Shown here piece by piece: positions 7,967 through 17,258 of a stretch of DNA of 64,000 bases (the first letter of the stretch is position 1; each line of letters begins with the position of its first letter). Where the stretch lies: NCBI GenBank assembly GCA_900752435.1, contig CAADVD010000043.1, positions 1 through 64,000 of the forward strand, given 5' to 3'. Position numbers and translations under genes: made by a program. The notes beneath the pieces are model-generated. The model saw nothing but the letters and a program-made list of their open reading frames with translations. It was not told where the DNA came from and searched no databases. This DNA comes from Oscillospiraceae bacterium. GTDB taxonomy: Bacteria > Bacillota > Clostridia > Oscillospirales > Ruminococcaceae.

Positions 7967-8890
7967 ATGGAATTTCAGCATATCTCCGTTTTGCTCCAAG
8001 AATGTATGGAGGGGTTGCATATCCGTCCGGACGGCGTGTATGTTGACGGGACGGCAGGCGGCGCCGGACATTCGTCCGAAATCGCCAAACGGCTCACCAC
8101 GGGAAAGCTCTTTGCACTCGATCAGGATCCGGACGCGGTGACGGCGGCAACCGAACGGCTGCGCGTTTATCCGTGTGCTAAGGTCATTCAGACGAATTTC
8201 CGCGCGATGGAAACGGTGCTGCATGAAGAAGGCGTCGACGGTGTGGACGGGGTGCTGCTCGATTTGGGCGTGTCCTCCCATCAGCTCGACGAGGGTTCGA
8301 GAGGATTCAGCTACCATGCGGACGCGCCGCTGGACATGCGCATGAGCCAGAGCGGCGCCAGCGCGAAGGATTTGGTCAACACTTGCAGCGTGGATGAGCT
8401 GACGAGAATCCTGCGGGATTACGGCGAGGAGAAATTTGCGCGCCGGATTGCCGTGAACATCGACAGGCATCGTCAGGTACAGCCGATTGAGACGACGTTG
8501 GAGCTGGCTGAAATTGTGAAGGCTTCTGTGCCGGCAAGCTCCAGACGGGAGAAAAATCCCTGCAAGCGGACGTTTCAGGCCATCCGCATTGCCGTTAACG
8601 GCGAGCTGGAGGTGCTGGAGGAAGGCTTGGACGCTGCGTTTTCCATGCTGAATCCAGGCGGTCGGCTGGCGGTGATTACGTTTCATTCGCTGGAGGATCG
8701 GCTGGTGAAGCAGAGATTTGCACGCTGGTGTCAGGGGTGCACCTGTCCGCCGGATTTTCCGCAGTGTGTGTGCGGCAATGTGCCAAAGGCAATACTTGTC
8801 AATCGCAGGCCGATTGTTGCAGGAGAAACGGAATTGTTGTATAATAAGCGAAGCCGCAGTGCCAAGCTGCGGGTTCTCGAAAAGATATAG
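7967..8890 (+). CDS. rsmH: 16S rRNA (cytosine-1402-N4) methyltransferase
   Basis: This 307-residue SAM-dependent enzyme (MraW) methylates N4 of C1402 in the ribosomal P site. It carries the family segments YVDGTAGGAGHSSEIAKRL (about 24-42), GVLLDLGVSSHQLDEGSRGFS, and the C-terminal AVITFHSLEDRLVK. The start has a GGAGGG Shine-Dalgarno. It lies second in the dcw cluster, 67 bases after mraZ. A structured 67-base gap follows before the FtsL-like gene, with a GGGTTTT/AAAACCC hairpin at 8914-8930. Confidence 0.95.
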   Translation: MEFQHISVLLQECMEGLHIRPDGVYVDGTAGGAGHSSEIAKRLTTGKLFALDQDPDAVTAATERLRVYPCAKVIQTNFRAMETVLHEEGVDGVDGVLLDLGVSSHQLDEGSRGFSYHADAPLDMRMSQSGASAKDLVNTCSVDELTRILRDYGEEKFARRIAVNIDRHRQVQPIETTLELAEIVKASVPASSRREKNPCKRTFQAIRIAVNGELEVLEEGLDAAFSMLNPGGRLAVITFHSLEDRLVKQRFARWCQGCTCPPDFPQCVCGNVPKAILVNRRPIVAGETELLYNKRSRSAKLRVLEKI

Positions 8891-8957
8891 GGTCGGAGTA
8901 CTCCGGCGAAACCGGGTTTTGGAAAAACCCACGGACCAAGCAATTTAAGGGGGAAAG

Positions 8958-9470
8958 GTGCCGGGAATGCGAACCGGTACAGCCGAGAACATGTATAAAG
9001 ATTCCAACTTGGCTTACGCACTTCGTTCAGCGGAGGAGCAACAGGTCAACAAAAAGCAGAATGAGCCAATCATTCGCCGCCATCCGAAATCGGAAGCGGC
9101 TGTACATAAACGACAGGCCAGAAGAATGGGCATTGCCATTTTCTATGTTGTGATTCTTTCGGCGGCGTTGATTTACGGCAAGGTTAAGCTGACCGAAGAA
9201 AACGCTTTGCTGGAAGAAACCAAATCCCAGTATGAAACATTGACGGATGAGTACACCCGCTTGGAGGCGCAGGCCAGCGAGCTGGTTTCGCTCAAGAGTA
9301 TTGAACAGAAAGCCACGGAAGAATACGGCATGACGGAAGAAAAGCCAAGCCAAGTCGTGAATATTGTGGTTTCCAACGACAATGAGGTGGAGGTCACTGA
9401 AAAACAGGAAAATATCTTCGATAAAATAGAGGAATGGTTCCTGCAAATCAAGGAATACATCGTTGGATAG
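8958..9470 (+). CDS. FtsL-like cell division protein
   Basis: This 170-residue bitopic membrane protein is in the usual position of ftsL. It has a basic cytoplasmic N-terminus of about 57 residues (RRHPKSEAAVHKRQARR), a single helix (about 58-77), and an external coiled-coil region rich in Glu and Leu. FtsL family proteins are poorly conserved in sequence, so the call rests on architecture and position between rsmH and the division PBP. GTG 8958 has AAGGGGG a few bases upstream; ATG 8967 is a possible alternative. In divisome models it pairs with FtsQ/DivIB and activates FtsW-PBP. Confidence 0.75.
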   Translation: MPGMRTGTAENMYKDSNLAYALRSAEEQQVNKKQNEPIIRRHPKSEAAVHKRQARRMGIAIFYVVILSAALIYGKVKLTEENALLEETKSQYETLTDEYTRLEAQASELVSLKSIEQKATEEYGMTEEKPSQVVNIVVSNDNEVEVTEKQENIFDKIEEWFLQIKEYIVG

Positions 9471-9495
9471 GACAATATGATATAGAATAGGCGGA

Positions 9496-9534
9496 AAGGG
9501 TTCAAGACAAGGAGAAACGATTGAACCCTTCTTT
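9496..9534 (+). terminator. Intrinsic terminator or attenuator between ftsL and spoVD
   Basis: AAGGGTTCAA (9496-9505) and TTGAACCCTT (9521-9530) form a perfect 10-base stem followed by CTTTT. The terminator loop sequence AGAAACGATT (9513-9522) is complementary to AATCGTTTCT (9602-9611), so an alternative fold is possible. It lies inside an otherwise tight gene cluster. Confidence 0.65.
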
Positions 9535-9651
9535 TGCTTCCTATGTGAAGAAGGTTTCGCTGTAGCGGAAGTAAGTTCGTGTGACCATTGCCAGACGAAC
9601 GAATCGTTTCTTTTGGTTTCCTCGGTGCAATGGAGAAGTTTAGGGTTGTTT

Positions 9652-11949
9652 ATGGCAAGAAAAAAGGCAGCAAATACACCAATGTCCAATCGGATGAAAT
9701 ATCGCCTCAACATCATCGTTTCGCTGTTGTTGCTGGCGTTTGTTTGCTACATTCTCATCAATTTGATTGGGCTGTCTGTGGTGCATTCGGATGAGTACAA
9801 AGCAAAGGCTGCGGAACAGCAGGCCAAGTCGCTGACCATCAACTCCAACCGCGGTACGATTTACGATGCGAACATGGAGGTTTTGGCCAGCAGCGCGACA
9901 GTTTGGAACGTCATTGTGTCGCCGAATTCCATCGAAGAAGAAGACAAGGCTCAAGTGGCCAGTGATTTGGCGGCGATTCTGGAGATGGACGCCAATGAAG
10001 TGCTGGAGCATCTGCAGAAGGACAATATGTATGAGATTGTCAAGAAAAAGGTGGAAAAACCGGTCGCCGATCAAATCCGCGCGTTGATTACCGATGAAAA
10101 TAAAGACTATTATTTCATTACGCTGGAAGAGGATACCAAGCGGTATTATCCGCAGTCCACATTGGCGGCTCAGGTGATTGGGTTTACCAATTCCGAGAAC
10201 ACTGGTGTGTACGGGGTGGAGGCTTCCTACGATGACGTTTTGCAGGGAACGCCGGGCAAGGTGCTCACCGCAGTGGACGCCAACGGCAACAACATTCCGA
10301 CCAGCTATGAAAAGCAGTATGACGCGCAGGATGGAAACAGCATCGTGCTGACCATCGATTCCACCATTCAGCACTATGTGGAGCAGGCGCTTGCGGACAT
10401 CACCGCGCAGTTTAATCCGCTCAACGGCGCCTATGCCATTGTGATGGACGTCAATACGGGCGCCATTCTGGCGATGGGCAACAGCATCACCTATGACTTG
10501 AACAATCCCAGTGAGCTGTACAGTCCGCTGCTGCAGTGGAAACTGCAGAATCCGCGCGAATACAAATACGACGCCACAGCGGAAAAAGGTGAATGGGTCA
10601 ATTTGCAGTTTGACGAAAAAGAAATGCAGGAATGGGAAAATACGCTGATTCAGACCCAGTGGAACAACTCCTGCATCAATGCGACGTACTCACCAGGTTC
10701 GGTTTTCAAAATTGTGACCGGTACGGCCGCACTGGAGGAGGGCGTCATTGATTTTGACACCTTTTCCTATGATTGTCACGGCTATATTGAGGTAGAAGAC
10801 CGGACAATTAAATGTCATGTCGGGATTCCGGGACATGGTGTACAGAGCTTTACGCAGGCAGTGGTCAATTCCTGCAACCCGGCGTTCATCAGCATCGGAC
10901 AGAGCATGGGCATTCATACGTTCAATCGGTATTTGGACGCTTATGGGATTACCGAAAAGACTGGGATTGACTTGTTCGGTGAACAGCAGGGCGTGTACAT
11001 TCCGGAAGATCAGATGACGTTGGTTGACTTGGCTTCCGAATCATTTGGTCAGACGTTGACAGTAACGCCGCTGCAGATGATTACAGCGGCAGCGGCCGTG
11101 GCCAACGGCGGTTATCTGGTACAGCCTTATGTGGTAGCTGAAGTGCAGGATTCGGATGGCAATGTCATCAGCACCACGCAGACCAATGTGAAGCGTCAGG
11201 TCATTTCCGAGCAGGTTTCACAGGATATGCTGAGTGCGATGGAAGCCATGGTTTCTGCAAACGGCGGAAGCGCGGCGTACATTCAGGGTTACCGCATTGC
11301 CGGTAAATCCGGTACGACACAGGTTAACAACTGGGCGGGCACGGGACGTTATGTTGGTTCGTTCCTGGCTGTTGCTCCGGCGGATGATCCGCAGATTGCG
11401 GTGTTGGTCGTAGTCAACGAGCCGCAGGGCGAGCAGTATTACGGCAGTCAGGTTGCCGGTCCGGCGCTTCGTTCGATTTTAGCCAATACGCTGCCTTACT
11501 TGGGCATTGGTACGGAATACAGCGATGAGGATGCACAGAATCTGGAACCGACGGTTCCGACTCTGCTCAATCACACCGTGGAGGAAGCGAAAGCAGAATT
11601 GGCTGGCTTGGGAACAAGCGGGTTGACGGCTGAGGTGATCGGCAGCGGAGATACGGTGGTCGATCAGATGCCGAAAGGCGGCGTGAGCGTAGCCGATGGC
11701 AGTAAGGTGATTTTGTATACCGATACCTCGGACGCCGTGATGGCGACGGTGCCGAACGTGGTCGGCAAGAGCGTAGCGGAAGCGGAGGCGGAAATCAAAG
11801 CCGCCGGCTTTAACATCAGCTTTAAAGGAAGCGCTGTCACCTCCAATTACAGCATCACGGTGGATTCTCAGAGCATTGACGCGGGAACGCAGCAGCCGGT
11901 CGGTACGGTGATTTCCATTACTTATTCCAATGTAGTGGCGGACGGATGA
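9652..11949 (+). CDS. spoVD: Class B penicillin-binding protein with PASTA domains (SpoVD/FtsI type)
   Basis: This roughly 765-residue transpeptidase crosslinks septal or spore peptidoglycan with FtsW. It has a basic N-terminal tail, one signal-anchor helix (about 20-42), a dimerisation domain and a transpeptidase domain. The catalytic Ser350-x2-Lys353 (SVFK), Ser407-Cys-Asn and Lys552-Ser-Gly motifs are all intact. Two C-terminal PASTA domains cover about residues 640-765. I start at ATG 9652 because the upstream in-frame TTG adds an implausible leader. No second PBP is seen here, so it may serve vegetative division, sporulation, or both. A terminator-like hairpin separates it from ftsL. Confidence 0.93.
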   Translation: MARKKAANTPMSNRMKYRLNIIVSLLLLAFVCYILINLIGLSVVHSDEYKAKAAEQQAKSLTINSNRGTIYDANMEVLASSATVWNVIVSPNSIEEEDKAQVASDLAAILEMDANEVLEHLQKDNMYEIVKKKVEKPVADQIRALITDENKDYYFITLEEDTKRYYPQSTLAAQVIGFTNSENTGVYGVEASYDDVLQGTPGKVLTAVDANGNNIPTSYEKQYDAQDGNSIVLTIDSTIQHYVEQALADITAQFNPLNGAYAIVMDVNTGAILAMGNSITYDLNNPSELYSPLLQWKLQNPREYKYDATAEKGEWVNLQFDEKEMQEWENTLIQTQWNNSCINATYSPGSVFKIVTGTAALEEGVIDFDTFSYDCHGYIEVEDRTIKCHVGIPGHGVQSFTQAVVNSCNPAFISIGQSMGIHTFNRYLDAYGITEKTGIDLFGEQQGVYIPEDQMTLVDLASESFGQTLTVTPLQMITAAAAVANGGYLVQPYVVAEVQDSDGNVISTTQTNVKRQVISEQVSQDMLSAMEAMVSANGGSAAYIQGYRIAGKSGTTQVNNWAGTGRYVGSFLAVAPADDPQIAVLVVVNEPQGEQYYGSQVAGPALRSILANTLPYLGIGTEYSDEDAQNLEPTVPTLLNHTVEEAKAELAGLGTSGLTAEVIGSGDTVVDQMPKGGVSVADGSKVILYTDTSDAVMATVPNVVGKSVAEAEAEIKAAGFNISFKGSAVTSNYSITVDSQSIDAGTQQPVGTVISITYSNVVADG

Positions 11950-12028
11950 TCCTGAGAAATAAAAAGAGAACAGTTGGCCGATGGTGATACGGCAATCAGG
12001 AGTCCGATAGAAAGGGATTTTATAGAAG

Positions 12029-13465
12029 ATGAAATTATCAGAATTATTGAGCGAAATTGCAACCGCATCGCCTTATTCGGATGTGACGGTATCCGATGTA
12101 ACCAACGATTCCAGAAAAGCTGGAAACGGTGTGGTTTATGCCGCAATTCGCGGCACGAATCTGGATGGGCACCGGTTTGCACAGAGTGCGCTGGAGCAGG
12201 GTGCGGCTGCGGTGCTGGTTGACCACGATATGGGACTGGACGGTCAGATCATCGTAGAAAATACAAGAGAGGCGTATGCGCTGGCGTGTGCGAATCTCTT
12301 TGGCAACCCGTCCAAGAAGCTGAAATTGGTGGGCGTAACGGGCACCAATGGCAAAACGTCAGTGACGACCATGGTGCGGCATATTTTAGAGGCCAGCGGT
12401 TTGAAAACCGGTTTGATTGGCACCATTCAAATCGAATACGGCGATGTGGTCAAGGAAAATAAGAACACCACGCCGGATGCGCATGTTTTTCATCAGACCT
12501 TGGCGGAAATGCTCAAAGCAGGCTGTCAGTACGCTGTGACGGAGGTTTCTTCCCACGCGCTGGCACAGGATCGGCTGTTTGGGTGCCACTTTGAGGTGTG
12601 CGTGTTCACCAACCTGACACAGGATCATCTGGATTATCACAAGGATATGGAGGATTACTTCCAGGCCAAACGGCGGCTGTTTTCGATGGGCAATCGCAAT
12701 ATTGTAAACATCCATGACCCGTATGGCAAACGTCTGGCGGAGGAGCTGGGCGAGGATACGGTGACGTTTTGCTTGAAGAATCCGGAAGCGGATTTTTCCG
12801 CGAGCGACATTGTGTGTACGCCGGGAGCGGTGGATTTCCGCGTTCTGCATGATGGGGTAGCCAGCAAGGTGCATTTTGCGATTCCGGGACTGTATTCCGT
12901 GGAAAATGCCATGGCGGCCATCAGCATTTGTTCGGTGCTGGGGATTCCGCTGGACAGCATCATCAAGGCGCTGGGGCAAATTAAGGGCATCAAGGGGCGC
13001 AGTGAGATTGTGTACCGCGACGAGACCATGACGGTGATTTGCGATTATGCACATACGCCGGACGGCATTGAGAATATTTTAAAGAGCATGAAGGAGTGTA
13101 CGCACGGGCGGCTGGTGGCGCTGTTCGGCTGCGGCGGCGACCGCGATACGAAAAAGCGTCCGCTGATGGCGAAGGCATGTGAAAAATTTGCCGATTTTAT
13201 CATTGTGACATCGGATAATCCGCGCAGTGAGGATCCGGAGGCCATTATTCGGGAGATTTTGCCGGGGCTCAGTGAACAGGCTTCCTATATCACCATTCCG
13301 GACCGACGGGAAGCCATTGCGTATGCCATGCACCATGCGCAGACCGGCGACACCATCGTTCTGCTGGGCAAGGGGCATGAGGATTATCAGATTCTCAAGG
13401 ATCGCACCATTCATTTTGATGAACGCGAAGTGGTGGCTCAAATCGCCGCTGAACTGAAAAAATAA
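12029..13465 (+). CDS. murE: UDP-MurNAc-tripeptide synthetase, mDAP type
   Basis: This 478-residue ATP-dependent Mur ligase adds the third amino acid to UDP-MurNAc-L-Ala-D-Glu in the cytoplasm. The P-loop GTNGKTS lies at about residues 104-110 and the Mur ligase centre HTPDG is present. The specificity motif Asp-Asn-Pro-Arg (in VTSDNPRSEDPE, about residue 395) indicates meso-diaminopimelate as substrate instead of lysine. It begins 79 bases after spoVD and is followed 30 bases later by murF. Confidence 0.96.
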   Translation: MKLSELLSEIATASPYSDVTVSDVTNDSRKAGNGVVYAAIRGTNLDGHRFAQSALEQGAAAVLVDHDMGLDGQIIVENTREAYALACANLFGNPSKKLKLVGVTGTNGKTSVTTMVRHILEASGLKTGLIGTIQIEYGDVVKENKNTTPDAHVFHQTLAEMLKAGCQYAVTEVSSHALAQDRLFGCHFEVCVFTNLTQDHLDYHKDMEDYFQAKRRLFSMGNRNIVNIHDPYGKRLAEELGEDTVTFCLKNPEADFSASDIVCTPGAVDFRVLHDGVASKVHFAIPGLYSVENAMAAISICSVLGIPLDSIIKALGQIKGIKGRSEIVYRDETMTVICDYAHTPDGIENILKSMKECTHGRLVALFGCGGDRDTKKRPLMAKACEKFADFIIVTSDNPRSEDPEAIIREILPGLSEQASYITIPDRREAIAYAMHHAQTGDTIVLLGKGHEDYQILKDRTIHFDEREVVAQIAAELKK

Positions 13466-13495
13466 AGGTATTTGTATTGAGGGTGGGTTGGCAAA

Positions 13496-14851
13496 TTGCA
13501 GAGTGTCACACTGAAAGAAATTGCAAACGCAGTCGGCGGAACGCTGAATGTGGATTCCGATGTCCGCATTGACTGCGTTTGCACCGATACCAGAAAAATT
13601 ACGGAGGGGTGTCTGTACATCGCCATCAAGGGCGAAAACTTTGACGGACACCGCTTCATCGACAAGGCGTTTGAGCTGGGGGCAAAAGCCGCCGTCAGCA
13701 GTGAAGCGATTGTTACCGACAAGCCCGTCGTGTATGTGAACGATACACGGCAGGCTTTTGGCGCGTTGGCCGGTTGGTATCGGTCGCTGTTTCCGGTGTA
13801 TGTTGTGGGTGTGACCGGAAGCGTGGGGAAGACCTCTACGAAGGAAATGATTCACACCGTGATGAGCCGGAAGTGGAAAACGCTCAAAACACAGGGCAAT
13901 TTCAACAACGACATCGGACTTCCGCGCACGCTGTTGGAGCTGGACGGCTCATATCAGGGTGCGGTCATTGAAATGGGCATGTCGGCGCTGGGGGAAATCA
14001 GCTATTTGACCAAGCTGGCAAAACCGGATTTGGGCGTGATAACCAACATCGGCGTGTCCCATCTGGAAAAGCTGGGGACGCGCGACAACATTCTCAAGGC
14101 AAAGTTGGAAATTCTCGACGGCATGCGGGAAGACGCGAAGCTCATCCTCAATGCCGACAACGATAAGCTTCGTTCCGTCAGGGAACAGCTCGGCGAACGC
14201 GCGCTGTACTTTGGCATTGAGCACGACGGAATCGTGACGGCGTCCCATGTGGCACAGGTGGGTGATGAAACGGCATTCGTCATTCATTATGCCGGAAAAA
14301 GCTTGGATGCAGTCATTCCGACCATCGGCCTGCACAACGTGTACAATGCGTTGGCGGCGTTCTTGGTCGGCATTGAAATCGGGCTGACGCCGGAGGAGAT
14401 TGTCGCAAGCTACCGGCAGTATCAAAATTCCGGTATGCGGCAGAACATTTGCGAACGCGGCGGCGTGAAGGTGATTGCGGACTGTTACAACGCCAGTCCC
14501 GATTCCATGCAGTCCTCCATCAACGTCATCAGCACGGTTTCATGCTCAGGACGGCGCGTTGCGGTGTTCGGCGATATGCTGGAGCTGGGTGAGCAGGCGG
14601 CACAGCTTCACCAGAGTGTGGGGCGGATGGCGGCAAACTCAAACATCGATTTGCTGTACTGCTATGGAAATGATGCCGCTTACATTCGGGAGGGCGCGCT
14701 GGCAGCCGGATTGACCAATGTGTATCACTACACCGACAAGGACGCGCTGGCGGCAGAGCTGAAGGGTGTGCTCAAACCGGGCGATGCAATCATATTTAAG
14801 GCAAGCCGTGGAATAAAATTAGAAGAGGTCATCGAAAGGGTGTTTGCATAG
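13496..14851 (+). CDS. murF: UDP-MurNAc-tripeptide--D-Ala-D-Ala ligase
   Basis: This 451-residue enzyme joins D-Ala-D-Ala to the UDP-MurNAc-tripeptide, finishing the cytoplasmic pentapeptide precursor. The P-loop GVTGSVGKTSTKEM is at about residue 104, and the ligase signature YNASPDSMQSSI follows later. The start is a TTG (13496), supported by GAGGGTGGG about 8 bases upstream and by the absence of any nearby in-frame ATG or GTG. The N-terminal MQSVTLKEIANAVGG matches the MurF family. Confidence 0.95.
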   Translation: MQSVTLKEIANAVGGTLNVDSDVRIDCVCTDTRKITEGCLYIAIKGENFDGHRFIDKAFELGAKAAVSSEAIVTDKPVVYVNDTRQAFGALAGWYRSLFPVYVVGVTGSVGKTSTKEMIHTVMSRKWKTLKTQGNFNNDIGLPRTLLELDGSYQGAVIEMGMSALGEISYLTKLAKPDLGVITNIGVSHLEKLGTRDNILKAKLEILDGMREDAKLILNADNDKLRSVREQLGERALYFGIEHDGIVTASHVAQVGDETAFVIHYAGKSLDAVIPTIGLHNVYNALAAFLVGIEIGLTPEEIVASYRQYQNSGMRQNICERGGVKVIADCYNASPDSMQSSINVISTVSCSGRRVAVFGDMLELGEQAAQLHQSVGRMAANSNIDLLYCYGNDAAYIREGALAAGLTNVYHYTDKDALAAELKGVLKPGDAIIFKASRGIKLEEVIERVFA

Positions 14852-14897
14852 CAAATTCCAATCGGCGGCAAACAACGACTTGAAGGGAATGTGAGGC

Positions 14898-15911
14898 ATG
14901 ACGGGATTGGCGACTGTCCTGACAGCGGTCATTGCGTTTGTGGTGACGGCCGCTTCGGGAAAGATTTTGGTTCCCTATTTAAAACGGCTCAAGTATGGGC
15001 AGACTATAAAGGATATTGGCCCTAAATGGCACAAGAACAAGCAGGGTACGCCGACCATGGGCGGGATTATGTTCATTGTCGGGATTCTGGCGGCGAGCAT
15101 CATCGGATTTTCGGTGTGCGTGGCCGTGGAAGGAAACGGGGTGGACCCGTACCAGAGCGCAAAGCTGTTTGCCGGTATGGCAATGGCGTTTGGATTCGGC
15201 CTGCTGGGGTATGTGGATGACTACATCAAGGTAGTCAAAAAGCGCAATTTGGGACTGCGTGCCGCACAGAAGCTGATCATTCAGATTTTGATTGCGATTT
15301 TGTACTTGTATGCGCTGAGTGTAACGGGGTGCATTTCCACGATTGTGGAGATTCCGTTTGTCGGGCAAATGCAGTTGGGGTTCTTTTACTATCCGCTGAT
15401 GGTGTTCATCATCGTGGGTACGACCAACGCGGTCAATCTGACCGACGGGGTGGATGGCTTGGCGGCTTCGGTGACGTTTGTTGCGGCGCTGGGCTTTACG
15501 GTGTTCGCCAATCTGTTGCAGGACTCGTACATCGCTATTTTGGCCATTGCGACGGCGGGCGGCTGTCTGGGGTTTTTGCTTTGGAATTTCCATCCGGCAA
15601 AGGTGTTTATGGGCGATACCGGCTCGATGTTTTTGGGCGGGATTGTCTGTGCGCTGGCGTTTGGCATGGATATGCCGCTGTTGTTGATTTTGGTGGGGTT
15701 TGTGTATTTTGTTGAAGCACTGTCGGTGATTTTGCAGGTGATCAGCTTTCAGACCACGGGCAAGCGGTTGTTTAAGATGAGTCCCATTCATCATCATTTT
15801 GAGCTGTGCGGCTGGAGTGAAATGAAAATTGTCGCGGTGTTTTCCATTGTAACCGCAGTGATGTGTTTGGTGGCTTACGGCGCAGTAGCGGCGCTGACGA
15901 CCATGTGGTGA
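14898..15911 (+). CDS. mraY: Phospho-MurNAc-pentapeptide transferase
   Basis: This 337-residue polytopic enzyme transfers phospho-MurNAc-pentapeptide to undecaprenyl phosphate, making lipid I. About ten transmembrane helices are visible. The conserved cytoplasmic motifs are GTPTMGG (about residue 50), NLTDGVDGLA and the C-terminal MSPIHHHFELCGWSE. In Bacillus-type clusters murD would come next; here the next gene is ftsW, after 55 bases. Confidence 0.96.
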   Translation: MTGLATVLTAVIAFVVTAASGKILVPYLKRLKYGQTIKDIGPKWHKNKQGTPTMGGIMFIVGILAASIIGFSVCVAVEGNGVDPYQSAKLFAGMAMAFGFGLLGYVDDYIKVVKKRNLGLRAAQKLIIQILIAILYLYALSVTGCISTIVEIPFVGQMQLGFFYYPLMVFIIVGTTNAVNLTDGVDGLAASVTFVAALGFTVFANLLQDSYIAILAIATAGGCLGFLLWNFHPAKVFMGDTGSMFLGGIVCALAFGMDMPLLLILVGFVYFVEALSVILQVISFQTTGKRLFKMSPIHHHFELCGWSEMKIVAVFSIVTAVMCLVAYGAVAALTTMW

Positions 15912-15966
15912 CGGATTTGAACAGGAAAAAGAAAACAACAATGAATCGGGAAAGAGGTGGAGGTTC

Positions 15967-17205
15967 ATGCCAGTAAAAAGAACAAAAGCAAAACGGACGG
16001 CTGTCGCCGCTGAGGCGTCCGCTTCCGCTCAAAGAAAAGAGGTGCGGCGAACCAAAGCCAATCCGGAGAAAGCAAAAAAGGTGAAAGCGCCTAAACGGGC
16101 TAAGAAAAAATTGGGATCGATGGATTTGACCTTTTTGCTGTTGGTGCTGATTTTGGTGGCGTTTGGTTTGGTGATGCTGTTTTCGTCAAGCTATGCGCTG
16201 GCGTACAGTTCAACAGGCGATAGTCTGTATTACATCAAAAAGCAGGGCTTGTTTGCGGTGCTGGGCATTATCATCATGATTGTCGTGTCACGGATTCCGT
16301 ATTACATTTACAAAAATGCCAGCAATCTGATTTATGGCGTCTGTGTTGCTTTGATGGCGCTGGTGGTTGTGCTGAACGCTGGCGGACCGGGTCGATGGAT
16401 TCAGATTGGCAGCTTCAGTTTTCAGCCGTCCGAGCTGATGAAGCTGGCTATCATCATCATTTTTGCCAAGCTGATTGCGGAAAATTACAACAAGATGGGG
16501 ACATTTCGCTATGGCGTTTGGCCGTTTATTTTGGCCTTGCTGCCGGTCATTGCGATTTTGATGGTGTTCCAGCACCATTTGTCGGCGACCATCATCATCT
16601 GCGCCATCGGCTTGCTGATGATGTTTGTGGGCGGAACGCACATCAAGTACTTCCTGTCTCTGATTCCCGTCGGCGTTGTGGGACTGGTGGGTATCATTCT
16701 GGCCAAGGGCGTGGATTACATGGTCACGCGTGTGCAGATTTGGCTCGACCCGTGGTCGGATCCCTCCGATAAGTCGTGGCAGATTATTCAGTCCATGATT
16801 GCGATTGGTTCGGGCGGCGTGATGGGCGAAGGCTTGGGCAATTCCCGACAGAAGTACATGTACCTGCCCGAAGCGCAGAACGACTTTATTTTTGCGATTG
16901 TGTGCGAGGAGCTGGGGCTGATTGGTGCGGTGCTGATTATTGCGCTGTTTGTATTTTTGGCGTACCGCGGTTTTGTGATTGCCAACAAGGCGCCGAACAA
17001 GTTTGCCGGCATGTTGGTGATTGGTATCACAATTCAGATTGCGTTGCAGGCACTGCTCAACATTGCCGTGGTCAGCAACAGCATTCCAAACACCGGTATC
17101 AGCCTGCCGTTCTTCAGCTACGGCGGAACGGCGCTGGTCATTCAGCTGGCGGAAATGGGCATTGTGCTCAATGTTTCACGATACGCCCATGAGGAGAAAG
17201 CCTGA
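15967..17205 (+). CDS. ftsW: Septal peptidoglycan polymerase FtsW (SEDS family)
   Basis: This 412-residue SEDS glycosyltransferase polymerises lipid II with its partner PBP. It has ten predicted membrane helices, with typical motifs GGPGRWI (about 139), PEAQNDFIFAIVCEE and the C-terminal NTGISLPFFSYGGTA. Unusually, it begins with a cytoplasmic extension of about 50 residues made almost entirely of Lys, Arg and Ala before the first helix. The division-specific assignment (FtsW rather than RodA or SpoVE) comes from its place in the dcw cluster. murG follows directly. Confidence 0.93.
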   Translation: MPVKRTKAKRTAVAAEASASAQRKEVRRTKANPEKAKKVKAPKRAKKKLGSMDLTFLLLVLILVAFGLVMLFSSSYALAYSSTGDSLYYIKKQGLFAVLGIIIMIVVSRIPYYIYKNASNLIYGVCVALMALVVVLNAGGPGRWIQIGSFSFQPSELMKLAIIIIFAKLIAENYNKMGTFRYGVWPFILALLPVIAILMVFQHHLSATIIICAIGLLMMFVGGTHIKYFLSLIPVGVVGLVGIILAKGVDYMVTRVQIWLDPWSDPSDKSWQIIQSMIAIGSGGVMGEGLGNSRQKYMYLPEAQNDFIFAIVCEELGLIGAVLIIALFVFLAYRGFVIANKAPNKFAGMLVIGITIQIALQALLNIAVVSNSIPNTGISLPFFSYGGTALVIQLAEMGIVLNVSRYAHEEKA

Positions 17206-17258
17206 GCAAGGGAATGGATTCCCAAATGTCGGAATATCAAAGAAGACGGGTGGACGAT

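Noticed and set aside
7922..8932. 336-codon leftward open frame opposite rsmH
   Set aside because: It is antisense to a clear rsmH gene, has a His/Arg-rich composition unlike a folded protein, and has no Shine-Dalgarno site.
14979..15968. 329-codon leftward open frame opposite mraY
   Set aside because: It is antisense to intact mraY and its composition is typical of a reverse-frame artefact.
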